Source: Chondrus crispus (taxonomy: Eukaryota; Rhodophyta; Florideophyceae; Gigartinales; Gigartinaceae). Taken from it: 64,000 bases of DNA. The DNA lies in assembly GCF_000350225.1 (NCBI RefSeq), contig NW_005179220.1, positions 40,090 to 104,089 of the forward strand. The letters are read 5' to 3'. A model generated the notes under the pieces. That model was not told the origin of the DNA. It saw only the letters and a program-made list of their open reading frames with translations, and searched no databases. Shown here piece after piece: positions 18,462 through 30,101 of the stretch. Each line of letters opens with the position of its first letter. Positions within the stretch are counted from its first letter, which is position 1. The position numbers were made by a program, and so were the translations under genes.

Positions 18462-21400
18462 GTAGCAGCAGTCAACACCCACAAAGTAAAACAAATTCCT
18501 TTGAGACTGTCTGCCGAAAGAAGCGGTGTAAATTCAAAATCTACAACACCATCCGGGACCATAGTGTTGCACGAGCTAGGACGACCAACCAGGCACCCAA
18601 GTGGGATGGAGCTTGTCTTGACACTGGTGCCCAGCGAACTGTCGTTGGCCTCGCTCAAGCCAAAGCCTACTGTCGATTCACTGGCACCAAATTCAAGCCC
18701 AGGCCGAGCCCGATACACTTCAGGTTCGGTAATGACTCCCAAGCTTCACTTGGAACCATGAATATATCCATTCCCATTGCTTATTGTTACTTGTCAAGGC
18801 CAATGTCCCCTTTCTTATTGGACTTGAACCTCTTGGACAAGTACCATATGTTCATTGATAGCGTCAACAACATGCTCCGATCGCCTAAGCTTGGTCTTGA
18901 CATACCGCTTCGGCGCAAGCTGGGTCACAACTATCTGGTGTGGGATCACTCCTCCAAAACGCACTTCACCAAAGCCGAACTGATCAAGCTTCATCGCGGT
19001 TTTTCCCATCCCACATCAGAGAAACTCATGAATCTGCTTCGCTTGGCCCGCCCTTTTGAAGCTGATGAGGCCCCAAAGCAGTTTTTCGAGTCTCTGCAAG
19101 CTTCTTGTGACACCTGTCAACGCCTTGGCCCCACTCCTGTGCGTTTTAAAGTATCGCTACCCAATGAACAGGACTTAAAGTTCGGTGACGAATTGTCCAT
19201 TGACCTGATGTTTCTAGATGGAAAAGCAGTACTTCACGTCATCGACACCGCCACTAGATTCTCGTCAGCCATCTTTATAGATGCTCATGGCGCCACTTAT
19301 GGCCAAGGCGTTGAAGGTATTTGGCTAGCCTTCGTCGAAGCGTGGTGTACCTTGTATACTGGCCTTCCAAATAGACTTCGCGTTGACCAAGGATCCGCAT
19401 TCACATCTGATCGATGGCGCGAGATAACTGCACAAGCTGGAATTCAACTTCGCATATCTGGTGTAAAAGCCCACTCGTCGTTAGGTACTGGAGAACGTCT
19501 TCACGGACCGCTGCGAAGGACTTATAGAAAAGTACGAGCGGACTTCCCGGACGCCTCTCCGTTCATTCTTTTGAAAATTGCAGTCCAGGCAATGAACGAC
19601 ACAATCGGAGAGAACGGTCTAGTCCCTTCTCTATTAGTCTTCGGAATTGTTCCGCGCTTCCCAATCATAAGTACGGAAATACCTTCGCAGCGTGAAAGAA
19701 TACAAATTCTTTCAACTGCGCAGATGGAAATGAACGCAATCATCGCAGAACGACGTGTACTTGCTGCTCTGAATCGGAACATCCCTCCAGCCTCCGATCG
19801 TGTGTATAATCTTGGAGACAAGATTCTAGTCTTCTCTGAGCAAGAGAAGCAATGGATTGGTCCATTCCTTGTTTGCAATGTTCACGGACGAATTATAACT
19901 GTTCAGAACAGCGAAGGAACTTATCGACAAACGTTCAACGCTTATCAAATCAAGCCATACTACGCTTCCCCCGAGTCTATTCTCCACGAGCAAACTGCTC
20001 CATTCCGTAGTGGCAAATCCTCAAATCCACCCAATAACGTCCTTCTTACTGAAGTTATACATCCCAATGATCCTCGTGCACAAAAATTTGATAATGCTAA
20101 ACGAGAGGAAATAGAAGGACTGATCGAAAGAGGTACTTGGAAGGTAGTGCTCCGCGATGAAGTTCCAGACAACGCAAACATCTTAAAAGGGACGATTCGT
20201 CCTCGCCATAAAAGACTCTGGAACAAACAAGGAAGTATGGAAAGCCCGATACGTTGTACAAGGCCACAAGAACAAGATGAAACGGTCATTCGTTCAAGAC
20301 ACCTCAACGGCACGACAGTTGAGCGTCAAACTACTTGTCGGTCTTGCTGCTCTTTTTGACTTTAGACTCTTCTCAACAGATGTCACACAGGCATATTTGC
20401 AGAGTACGGAAGAGCTCTCCCGTGATGTCTATGTTAAACCCTCATCTGAGTTCGACTTGGATTTTAATCAACTCTTGAAACTACTCAAGCCGTTGTATGG
20501 ACTAGCCGATAGTGGTGACTACTGGGGTAGAACGTTAAAGCATCATCTAGAGAAGGAACTTGGGATGAAGGCCAGTGTAACCGATGCCGCCTTCTTCTTC
20601 AAACGAATTAGAGAGAAGCTTACTGGGCTATGTGCTACTTATGTTGATGACTGTCTACAAGCCGGCACTGAAGAGTTTTGTCAACAGGCCAAGTGTGTCG
20701 AAAGGAAATTCAAATGTCGACCGAGGGACTACGACAAGGTCCAGTTTGCAGGCATTAAGATTGAATCCACACCTAACGGATTCCAAGTACATCAGAAGCA
20801 CTATATCTCCAAGATTAAGAACATCAGTAAGGAAGCTTCTTTCAAAGACTTTCGCTCACTTCGTGCCCAACTCTCTTGGGCCACTCAATCCCGTCCGGAT
20901 ATTACATGCTCTATTGCACAGGCAGCTCAGGTTACTGAACAAATTTTCAACTCGGACCCCACGAAGTACTGCAAGGGACTAAATTCTGTGGTAAAACATC
21001 TCCTTGCCAGTACAGATCAGGTCCTCAAATTCCCTAAATTGGACCACAAAAGTCTTCGGTTACAAGTCTATTCCGCTGCATCATACGGAAACAACCTTGA
21101 CGGATCTTCTCAGTTAGGATATATCATTTTCCTTGCTGATGCAAATGATAATTGCCAACCATTGTTCTGGTCGTCGCACAAATCCAAACGCGTTTCCAGA
21201 TCTGTCCTAGGAAGCGAAACAATGGCCTTTGTTGACGCTTTCGATATGGCCTTCGCAATGAAAAACGATCTTCACACCATGACATCGCTCGACATTCCGA
21301 TCGTTATGCTTACGGATAGTCTATCCCTGTTTGATGTTATCACTAAAGCAAAGATAACATCCGAAAGGCGACTAACGATCGATGTTAAAGTTGTCAAGGA

Positions 21401-21563
21401 TGCATACCAGAGACACGAACTGCACGCTATAGGCTTCATTCGCTCCGAACACAACCCCGCAGATTCTTTGACCAAGGTGAAGAAAAGTGATATACTGATC
21501 GAGATGATACAACGGCAAATTCTTACACATCCTATCGAACAGTGGATCAATCGCAATTCGTGA
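18440..21563 (+). pseudogene. RLC-2 Pol (protease, integrase, RT, RNase H), one frameshift
   Basis: Pol is in the -1 frame relative to gag. Protease: CLDTGAQRTVVG, with the catalytic DTG. Integrase: HHCC zinc region (LHRGFSHP ... CDTCQR), then Asp in SIDLMFLDG, Asp in RVDQGSAF, Glu in GERLHGPLRR. A one-base insertion near 20190-20197 (AAAAGGG tract), judged against RLC-1, moves the frame; the ORF resumes with FVLAIK. RT: STDVTQAYLQS, PLYGLADSGDYWG and catalytic YVDD (TYVDDCLQAG). RNase H: YSAASYGNN, where RLC-1 has an acidic residue in YSDAS, then SSHKSKRVSRS and TDSLSLFDV. The stop is at 21563. The frameshift separates integrase from RT, so this copy cannot make full Pol. Confidence 0.9.
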
Positions 21564-21598
21564 ACACATGACATATGTCACAAAAAAAGTTTGGGAAG

Positions 21599-22045
21599 TG
21601 TTAGACTTATTGACTAGACTACAGTAGATATCACACTTTTATGTTATCAATATCAATTCAGGGATTATGTAGGCTACATTTAGCTATCAATTATAGAGTC
21701 CCTTAAGGACGTGCCACTTACAATTCTACATGTTTTAGGGTGTAACCGTTTAGACATATTTAGTGGGTGGCGCAACCTCCCTTTTATGGTAGTGCGCCTA
21801 CTTTTGTTGTAGAGTCAATAGGACTATAAAGCCTTCGTATCCCTCCTGCTCGGAAAACGAGACAGTGCCACGAAAGGCTGTCTCTCGTTACCGAAGAGCG
21901 CATGAGACCTTCGTGCTCACCTCCGGTTCCGAGGCAATAGCCTGCCGCTCTTCCCCCTCCCTTTAAGGTAACCCTATTTACCACCCTTTTACCCTTTACT
22001 AAAATCCCCTCCGGACCGCCCCCCTTTTTGGTCGGTCTCCCGACA
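21599..22045 (+). repeat. 3' LTR of RLC-2
   Basis: 447 bp, starting TGTTAGACTT after a purine tract and ending CCCGACA before the duplication CCCGG. It matches the 5' LTR except for block 21834-21912 (79 bp). That block follows the same GACTATAAAGCC boundary but has unrelated sequence with its own imperfect stem (AACGAGACAG with CTGTCTCTCGTT). Confidence 0.93.
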
Positions 22046-22050
22046 CCCGG

Positions 22051-22595
22051 CGCCATCTGCAGACATCCGCATCGGACTCATGTAAATTACGGCGAAACCT
22101 ATCTAAAGAGGTCCCCCCGCGAAGGGGCACCCGTGTACTTGCACTGCAATACCCTGCTGTATTCTAGAATCACTTCTCACCACAAGTACTGTACCCTTGG
22201 GTACCGTACAGTACTTGTGGTGAGAAGTGATTTAAAGGTACTCTTCCTGACCGGGGCAATTTGGGAATCAGGGGCAATTTGGGAATTTTTAGTATTACCC
22301 TTCCAGATTCTCAAGAACACGCCGTCGCCATGCTAGCGATAGTCGTACAAGTTCCTTCGTCCTCCCTCGTTGCCCTGCGATGCAGAAGTCCGGTTACCCT
22401 TCGCAGGGTACCCTTCTATGGTCGTACAGTGTACGACTATACAGGGGTACAGTACTTTTAAATCGAGGGCTAAATGTTGGCATCGGGGGGGCGACAGGGT
22501 GTTTTTCTTAACACATAGGGGGGCGATTCTATGGTTTCTCCAGTATTGGGACACGACACCTAACGACAAAATGACCCTTAATCGAAAGACCACTG
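22051..22595. other. Intergenic with 27-bp-arm hairpin
   Basis: No gene seen. A perfect hairpin has arms at 22168-22194 and 22206-22232 (27 bp each, 11-base loop) and GTAC at the arm tips. About 22254-22288 has two copies of a GGGGCAATTTGGGAAT-type unit. Smaller GTAC palindromes occur near 22395-22445. Confidence 0.6.
22168..22232. repeat. Perfect 27-bp-arm hairpin
   Basis: Left arm begins AATCACTTCTCACC and ends in CTGTAC; the right arm is its exact complement; the 11-base loop itself contains GGGTACC. If transcribed it would form a near-perfect 27-bp RNA stem, a possible small-RNA source. It may equally be a short palindromic transposon. Confidence 0.85.
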
Positions 22596-22597
22596 TA

Positions 22598-23214
22598 ACC
22601 GTTCAGTCCCTAATTCTTATTTTTTTCTGTTTTCGAGACTAAGCTGGATATATTTAAACAAAAAACCCCCTTCTTTAGCGATTTGGACACTTCAAAGAGT
22701 CGAGCGCATTTTCAAACGAAAGCGCATCTGTGGCACCAACAGTCGACTTTGGATATAGGCACCCGCTCTGACAATACGGCAGCATAAAAAACATTCAAAT
22801 GGAGCCTGTTTAGAGAGATTTTCCTAATTCGTATTTCTCAAAAGAAAGCGACGTGGCGCATCAATTACATCTCAAAGTGCAAATATCTTTACACTTTGTC
22901 TACGCACCCTGCTTGTGTCAGACACACAAATGTGGCGAGAGCACACAACTTGCGCATTTCGGAGGCCGTCTCCCTCCCACAGTTAGTCGTTTATCTAGTT
23001 CTAATCCATTTTTTTGGTCTGCACCATGCAGTCCATCCCCGAGTAGCTATGTGGCGCCCTTTTTGATGCCGCCAAATCGGTTCGCACAGTCGGAGAGGAG
23101 ACTTATTTGGCACTATTTCGCGCAAAGGAGGCACGGCGAGGTAATAAGTTCCGCAAATTTATCGGAATTCTGAATACGGATTACGGAAATAATACGAATT
23201 AGGGACTGAACGGT
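22598..23214. mobile_element. TIR element family T1, copy b
   Basis: A 617-bp copy of the element at 12297-12889 in the opposite orientation, with the same ends (ACCGTTCAGTCCCTAATTC and complement) and TA on both sides (22596-22597, 23215-23216). The flanks again read G-TA ... TA-C, implying a GTAC target. The interior differs from copy a by point changes and small indels. It encodes no transposase. Confidence 0.8.
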
Positions 23215-23216
23215 TA

Positions 23217-23613
23217 CGACTATCACAATCACACAGATGTACAATATCGGATTGTTTCAGTAGTCGCACGTTTGGTACATCTTGTACCATTGGCTTCATA
23301 GCACGTAGCATCGGCTCGTGCCGGCCCATTCCTCGTGCGTATTGAGGGCGCGAAAGTATCTATTGCACTCTCGAAATTAAATGGCGTCTCGCGACACTCT
23401 CGCTCGAACCTAAGAACTAAGTTTCTACTTTACGTTTTAGAGTTCTTAAATCTCAAGTTCAGGTATGCATTTCTGACCCTGTGCATGGAGTCGCTTACCA
23501 TGTTTGTGCAGATTGATTGGACAATCGGTTCATGCAGCAATTTTTCTCCGCTCACCAGCAAACCCTACTCTGCTCTTTGCATGCTTGTTAACGCGTACAA
23601 CCCACTACGGCCC
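23217..23613. other. Intergenic, nothing recognised
   Basis: No coding region, repeat or RNA gene that I can support. Short ORFs on the plus strand show no recognisable motif. Confidence 0.5.
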
Positions 23614-23616
23614 TCA

Positions 23617-23785
23617 GGGCCGTTCCTAACGACGAGCACGGTGTGCTAGCACGCAAGCACCCTGACATTTGGATTGGTTGAACGGGAGTAAAAGCATTTC
23701 CAATAATTTTTTCAACCAATACATTCATGCCAAGTTTCAGGGTGCTAGCGTGCTAGCACACCGTGCTCGTCGTTAGAAACGGCCC
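23617..23785. mobile_element. PIF/Harbinger-type MITE
   Basis: 169 bp with terminal inverted repeats of about 50 bp starting GGGCCGTT, a start typical of PIF/Harbinger elements. A 3-bp duplication TCA flanks it (23614-23616 and 23786-23788). The arms include CTAACGACGAGCACGGTGTG. A partial extra copy of the inner arm follows at about 23791-23815. A decayed Harbinger transposase lies 8 kb away (31618-32891); whether it once mobilised this element is unknown. Confidence 0.65.
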
Positions 23786-23851
23786 TCAGTTTCAGGGTGC
23801 TTGCGTGCTAGCACGGCTCTTTCCTTCACCTACTATATACCCTTCCCTGGG

Positions 23852-24004
23852 AGGGTAATTTGGAGTGCGAGGGTGATTTGGAGTATTGATTTACGCTAAA
23901 AAAAGCGGGAGACATTATAAATGTACTCGCAACCATGTCCAATTTCCAATTCAGTGTCCTAAAATTGGCTGAGCCGTGGCGAAAACCGTACTCCAAATTA
24001 CCCT
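23852..24004. repeat. Small inverted-repeat element
   Basis: Perfect 15-bp terminal inverted repeats AGGGTAATTTGGAGT (23852-23866) and its complement (23990-24004) enclose a 153-bp unit. The left end is followed by an imperfect second copy of the repeat (about 23869-23885). No clear target duplication. Probably a MITE. Confidence 0.55.
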
Positions 24005-27000
24005 GCATCGTAGAAAATCAGACCGGCTGTGACTGGAGCGGAATCTTCGAGCTAAATTATTTTCCGTTGTTTTCAGCCACGTTTTGGTGCATGGACGTGG
24101 TTTCCGACACCATCAGGCAGCGATTGGTTACTCATAATCGCGTGAGGTCCATGTGAAGCACTTTTTTCATTTATATTGTTTGAAATTTGTGGTGCAAGGA
24201 ACGATACCCGAGTTTACTGGGGAGACGGACCGTGTGCGACTAAGAAGGGGAGCGGCGCCGGTGGCGGCGGCGCTGCCTGGGGAGCTACATCTGTGCTACG
24301 TGTGTGCGTGGTACAGGTGTGTGAGCTGTGCATGGGAATCATGACAATGGCAATAATATGTGCGTTGTCAATTGACAACTGTTCAAAAGGTCTAGTGGAA
24401 TTAAAACCCCCTGTCGTCCTGCCAGTGTCTGGCGTTGGGCAGTACCGTTCGTGTAGAGTTTTCGGTTTCGAACCATTGTTGATTACGACACAAGCCCATA
24501 CTTATTTCTTCTTTGAACGCATGCATGCAGATCCATGATAAATTTTCGGTCGCATGCTTTCCGTATATAGTATGTATGTACAGGTACAGTACCTGTAAAA
24601 TGGAAACCTTCTGGGTGTAGAAGTAACCTAAACCCCTTACTTGCGTGCTTGCTCCAGTATTGTATTACACCTTCAAACAGTCGTGCCTCCTCCAAGCTCA
24701 AGAGAATCGGATTCGGACCTTACCATACCACATCACAGGCACAAGATAGAAATCCGTAATTATGCTCACGAGACGAACTACAAGCCATATCGAATATAGT
24801 ACAATAATTTCTGGAACACGGAACTAGTATGCTTCATGATGCACGCTATGCTTATGGTGGAGAAACCCATTCTTCAACTATCAGTGGGAAATTGAGTGAC
24901 GTTCCTCACATCGTGGCACCTTGGGCCATCCTAAGCAGGATACATACACTACAATATTTCTTGACATCCACAAATGCCTGAAGATACATATGACAATTAA
25001 AGAGAAATTCTCGTGTACGCCCCGACGGTGATGGCCAAGCATATTTTACGGTATGGCAACTCTAAGAGAAACCTGATGTCAAGAAACGTTTCTTGCGTCC
25101 TACAGTACATTTGGGTGTAGAACCAGGCATGGTACCCTTCGAAGGGTACTGTGCTGTATTATCATCTGCAATTCAAAAGATCCGTTCTTATCCGGTACTT
25201 GTACTGCACTCTGCGCTGCTGTTCTGAAACTTGCAAACGATCTGAGCACATGTGGCATCTTGGCCCTCATCCGACAGGGCATGCAGACGTCTCTGCTTAT
25301 GGAAATCTGTCGAGTGTTTTAAAAGTCTTGAGACAAAGCAAGGATGTAGCAGATATCATACAACGCCGTCCTGTGTCGAACACGTTTTGGGCTTGCTATA
25401 AACGATCACGCGAGGTGTCCAAACATGTAGGTTGATATATTTTAAGGCTGACGTTTTACTGAAAAGTTGATAATGAGCGGTCGTGGTGCCAGTAGGGGTT
25501 GTCTCCTGGCTATCAGTGCAGACACGCTCCGAGTGCAGATGCTGTACAAGTTGGGATGTGCCCCGAGGGTTACCGAGGGCATATCGCAGGACGAGGCAAC
25601 GTGTCTGCGTAATGTAGCCAGGAGACAGACAATACATAAATGAATATGCCTGTTGCCGGGGCAGTCAGCCATTTTAATTACCGTACGTTCGAGTAAATTT
25701 ATTGGCTTGATTGTCTGCACCGTCGTGCAGACTTAAATGCGTTGTGAGTTGTCGCCCGGCTGAGGAAATACGGTTCAGTAGCAATCTTTTCTGCATCGTT
25801 GTGCAGGTATCTCATCTGGGAGTATTTCTGTGCCGTACGCTCAACCGGAGCGATAAGCACCTTGTCCACAGTTGCTCTCGGGCCAGAGTAAGGTTACGGG
25901 CTCCTTTGCTATGATACAAGCAACACGGCTCAATATCATAGGCTCGCGCCTACATGAGCTCATGAGCTCTCGCCTCTGGGTGGAAAACTACATTTGAATA
26001 GTGCATTTAGAAACACAGATAATGTATGAAAAGGCATGACCTCACCGATGGCGCTACGCTTCCACCGCATTTCGAGGGGAGCTGCTTATGAGAGATACAG
26101 ATATGTGATCACTGTCATCAAGAACACTCCCTGTAGTTTTTTGAGACGGTGCGTGTCGATGTGGTGTTGATTGAGGTATGAGAGGGGAATGATACTAAGG
26201 ATACTGATCTATAGATGGCACTCCGGTGCATTTTTTCGGTCGGCGGCGACGGCCGCTCTGTGACCTCGCGCCCTCCGGGTGGTCGGAATATAGTAAAGTC
26301 AAGAGTCGTTCTCTACTTTACTCGCCCCTTGGCGGTCGGCCGAGGTCCCGGTGCTGGCGGCCCCTGTCGCCACAGCAGTGGCAGGTCCTAATGGGTGTGA
26401 GGATGGAGGGGCGGTGTCGGACGAAACTAATGATCACTACGTGGTCTCGGCATTAGCCGGGATCTACAAGGGTGAGCGCAGTCTGGTGGCCCGAGTAAAC
26501 TTTACCTTTCTCTTACTCTCTTTTGCTTGTCTCGGGACCAGATCGACAGTGCGGTGCACAGGTAAACGAGTACTGCACTATCCATTACTGTACTAAGAAT
26601 GTTTTTAGGCTACTCCTTCTCTCATGCGTCGTGTTGGGAGTATGATATGGCTAAAAAAGTGTGTCATGTAGAGGAAATACAACCTTACTTCTCGGAAACT
26701 ATGTGCTGTGGGCCCTCAAATATGCATGTCAACTATAGCGAGAGAAAGCTTACTTCATGGCTCTGTAGCTCAGTTGCTATCTCACTCAACTGTGGAGGTA
26801 TGAAGGGCTGGTATGACACGCTGACGTGCGAGTGAGGGTGACACCCATAGAGGCTGGGCCGGAAAGAACAACGTGAGGCGTTCGTCGACAACCGCCTTTT
26901 CAGTAGACTACGTCGTGGTCCCGCGAGATGAACTCTTGCGCCCATGCCCTTCAAGCACTGTAACTCATGTTTCTTTTTGCATCCCATGCACATGTAGTTT

Positions 27001-29441
27001 GTGAGCAATTGTGCGGAGTCTACAAGTTTTTGATCCTTTGTCATGTTCTTCTTTCTTGTGGAGGGCAACAAGTGCATGGCTATGATAAGACTTGTTTAAA
27101 GAGGCGTGAGAAATGCGCCAATAATAACATCTTGTGACGTACGAAAGCGGTGTTGAAGCAGATCTGCGTTGGTCCATAGCAACAAAAAACACCACCCACT
27201 ACACAACAGCGTTTGCATGAGGGGTCGAAAGCGGAGAACAATAAACGTGCAATGGTGGCACTTCCTGAAACGGATCGATAATCACTGCTTTGAACATGGT
27301 CTACTTCCTCAACATCACATCTGTTCAGCAGGCATGGCAATGGAAAGATGAAAGACTTCAGCACGAATGTGTGGCCAGGAAATTAAACTATCGTTCACAT
27401 ACCAATAAGTTGGCAGTCTTCACTGCTTTGTTGTGGAATTTTGACCAACCAAACTGAATGCAGGGCCACACAATCCAGTACTACAGCGGATCTGACGATC
27501 ATAAGACCGTAATAAAATTAGGAAACCCACAGACGCATATGTCCGGATTGCCAAATGACAAGTCGTTGCGACATTTTCACAGCTTTGCCGACAAGAAGAC
27601 GGTTGCGTCATGCGAAGATGTTGTATATTAGTCTGAAAATTTTTATCCAGTGCTGGAGACCAAAAAAAAGTATCGAACGAAGATGCCCCGCCCCCAGTAA
27701 GTTACTCCAGAGAACACTCTTCTACGGAGGTGTCCAATCGCGCACCTCAAACGCTGGCGCGTGGTCCTGCTTGTTTGTTTGTTCTCAGCTCGAGAAGCCT
27801 CCACGTTCTTGATGAAATCTTGCATTGGAAGAATGTACTCTTCGGATGTGCGGTACACCTCCAGCTATTTGGTACGTATTCTGTACAGTTCTGGACTAAT
27901 TTATTCCTCTCGAGCGGATGTTTGTGCTACTACTGTTGTACATGCATGAAAAGAGGTTCAGAACAGATGTCTTCATGGCGAAAAGTCTCAATTCTTGCAA
28001 CAATTAAGGGCTCACAAAAACCTTTTGACAAGTAGGATCCGCATTTTGTTTTGCCGAGAACAAGTATTATACAATCCTACACCTAAAAAGTCTGTCAAAA
28101 ACATGCTAATTTATGGTTGACAGTGACAACAACTCGTTGCAAGTCTACTTGGTATTTTTCTCGATGTCTGCGGTCATTCCCCGCACTCTACAAAACCATC
28201 AAACTATTAAACAATCGTGTAGACTGCACCGTACCACATCTAGAACATAGCACGCGTGGCTCGTTGTTGCATACGTATCCATGCAGGCTCAGCCATGGAA
28301 TGTTGTCTGCTACCAACCTAGACCAAGTTACGTCTTGACCCAATTGTCGCCACCCTTTCTTTCCGCTCAGATCAGGCTCTCTCTTTCGCTTGTTTTCAGA
28401 GATTGATGTAATATTTCTTAGAGTCGTGGGAGGACAGAGCAGTTCCACACGACACCACCGGACGGTGATGGTGGTCTGTAGTAGTGTCGCGCAATGATGA
28501 ACCATAACGTCTTTGAGCCAATCGCTATTTCTGTGCAGAAGCTTTACATGACATTGTGACCGGATTTAATGAGCCATTTAAAAGTGCATCCGAAATGCTC
28601 TTTGCAAAGTGCACGCAATCCCACAACTGTCACTAGATCATTGACAGGCTGTCTTCAACATCATGCGACGTGTATGTAGAGGCAGGCAGCAAGATAGGGA
28701 CTTCCTTCGCGATAGCAACACGTTCTAGACGGCCATGGACTATGTGTTGTCGCTCGGCTAGAAGACAAAACTGGCCATTGTGCGTTAGCACTCGTCGTCT
28801 TTCTTTCGAAAGTATTTTTTGCTGTATACGTCTCCCCATGGCCAGACTGCCCTGGAAGTGCAAAAGATATAGAAACCGTTCGTCCTTGAAGGATCAGTAC
28901 CTACGCGGGAATCATGCTGTGATCTATTGGCAGATTTCAACTTGATGGAGGAGTGGCGCTATTAGCCAATTTCCAGGCACCTTCTTCAATGAGAGCCCCC
29001 CATACGGAATACCATCTTCTTATTGCGTGAAGGAATAGCACTGCTCTTGTTCGTTTCTCGGCTCATTCGCGGGACCTTAGTAGTTCTTGAATGATTTGCA
29101 TCAACAATTGCCTTCCTCCCAGCCCAAATCAAATCAAAAGCCACACCTTTTAATCTCGATAACGTTATCGGTTGAAAGAAATCCAGTGTATGCCATTCTG
29201 CTTCACTTAAAGCGAGACTGTCATCACATCTGCATTGATAGCTGCAAAGCAGAAGTCTGATTAGCATTGTTGTCAAATCCGAGCCATTTTTGAGTACCTT
29301 GGCACTGTCAAAGGTCACTTTTGGCAATTCAAGCCACCACTTGAGACCGACACTGCAGAGCTGTACCACAGTATCTTACACTGTACCGTCATGATGAAGG
29401 AAGACATGCTCCTTTTGACAAAGCAAAAGGATGTTGAAAGC
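24005..29441. other. Gene-poor interval
   Basis: About 5.4 kb with many short ORFs, none over about 130 residues and none with recognisable motifs, codon bias or homopolymer-free extension. Spliced host exons cannot be excluded; 26351-26596 has a protein-like Ala/Gly-rich stretch. Small structures seen: palindrome ACAGGTACAGTACCTGT (about 24578-24595), an 18-bp palindrome of GTACCCTTCGAAGGGTAC type (about 25132-25150), and an inverted-repeat unit at 25501-25626. Confidence 0.5.
25501..25626. repeat. Inverted-repeat unit, MITE candidate
   Basis: GTCTCCTGGCTA (25501-25512) and its exact complement (25615-25626), with further imperfect pairing inward (CAGACACG and its complement). The 126-bp unit has the size of a small MITE. 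No target duplication is evident. Confidence 0.45.
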
Positions 29442-29442
29442 C

Positions 29443-29450
29443 TATATAAA
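29443..29450 (+). promoter_or_regulatory. TATA box of the secreted-protein gene
   Basis: TATATAAA, 112 bases upstream of the ATG at 29562. With the usual 25-30 base offset it predicts a transcript start near 29475-29480 and a 5' leader of about 85 bases. Confidence 0.6.
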
Positions 29451-29561
29451 CCCTCACACACCACCACACCGCTAGAGGCTCCCACAACTCACAGAACAAC
29501 ATCGCACTACCGGACAAGCTCCTTCTCGTCAATCTTTGTTGCAACCCAAGCGTCATTCACG

Positions 29562-30101
29562 ATGAGGGCCGCCATTCTCTTTACTCTGCTTTTGACTCTT
29601 GTCTGTTTGGCATCTGGAAATTCGGTCCCCTCATTCGTTCGTATGGATGAACCAGCATGTTATTGCAACTGTCGCCCTGGGCGCCGCGGGCGCCGCCGCG
29701 CATTCAGGGAATGCCGCGATAGCGACTATGCTCACTGTGAGGTGACGAGATGCGAACTTCGGTTCGGACGTATGGGCTGGTGGTGCTGCGGTGAGGATAA
29801 GGAAAGTCCGACGCCTACGCCTTCGGCAACTACGCCTCCGACGCCGACGCCTGGAACGCCTACTCCCACGGTGTCCACGACACCTTCAGCCACACCGACT
29901 ATTTCGATGACGGCCACACCCTCCGTTACGCCTTCAGCATTCCCGAGGCAACCGGGAGTCCTTTGTCTTCGATCCTGTGGAGTGTGCGCGGACTTCGGAT
30001 GCCGCCAGCGCGACGGTGGGAGAGATGGTTGTTGTCCTAGATTCATTCGTCGATCTGGTGATAGCTGCACTGATAACTCGCCGCCTTGCGTCCTGGACTA
30101 G
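29562..30101 (+). CDS. Secreted protein with two 8-cysteine modules
   Basis: A 179-residue single-exon host-type gene. The ATG at 29562 is preferred over the upstream in-frame ATGs because it starts a clear signal peptide (MRAAILFTLLLTLVCLASG, cleavage near residue 19-20). Mature part: an Arg-rich module with Cys at 33, 35, 37, 51, 59, 64, 75 and 76; a Thr/Pro/Ser linker (about 82-127) that should be extended and O-glycosylated; a second module with Cys at 135, 139, 142, 147, 157, 158, 169 and 176. Each module has eight Cys with one adjacent pair, suggesting four disulfides each. There is no transmembrane segment after the signal. Likely an extracellular, cell-wall or defence-type protein, but I recognise no family and assign no function. 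Linkers of this kind are common in red algal secreted proteins. Confidence 0.75.
   Translation: MRAAILFTLLLTLVCLASGNSVPSFVRMDEPACYCNCRPGRRGRRRAFRECRDSDYAHCEVTRCELRFGRMGWWCCGEDKESPTPTPSATTPPTPTPGTPTPTVSTTPSATPTISMTATPSVTPSAFPRQPGVLCLRSCGVCADFGCRQRDGGRDGCCPRFIRRSGDSCTDNSPPCVLD

Larger units (their letters stand above)
15115..22045 (+). mobile_element. Complete Ty1/copia element RLC-2
   Basis: A 6931-bp element flanked by a perfect target duplication CCCGG (15110-15114 and 22046-22050). 5' LTR 15115-15568 and 3' LTR 21599-22045 both run TGTTAGACTT ... CCCGACA. Inside are a zinc-finger ORF, gag, and pol in the -1 frame. A purine-rich tract (21583-21598) precedes the 3' LTR. The LTRs are nearly identical except for a swapped block of about 80 bp. 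One frameshift in pol and a broken zinc-finger ORF suggest it is recently inactivated. Confidence 0.95.

Noticed and set aside
24176-24538. 120-residue ORF with a Gly-rich stretch
   Set aside because: No start context, motif or codon signal; composition-driven.
26351-26596. Possible exon (Ala/Gly-rich, then hydrophobic)
   Set aside because: Looks protein-like for about 40 residues, but no splice structure or family could be supported.
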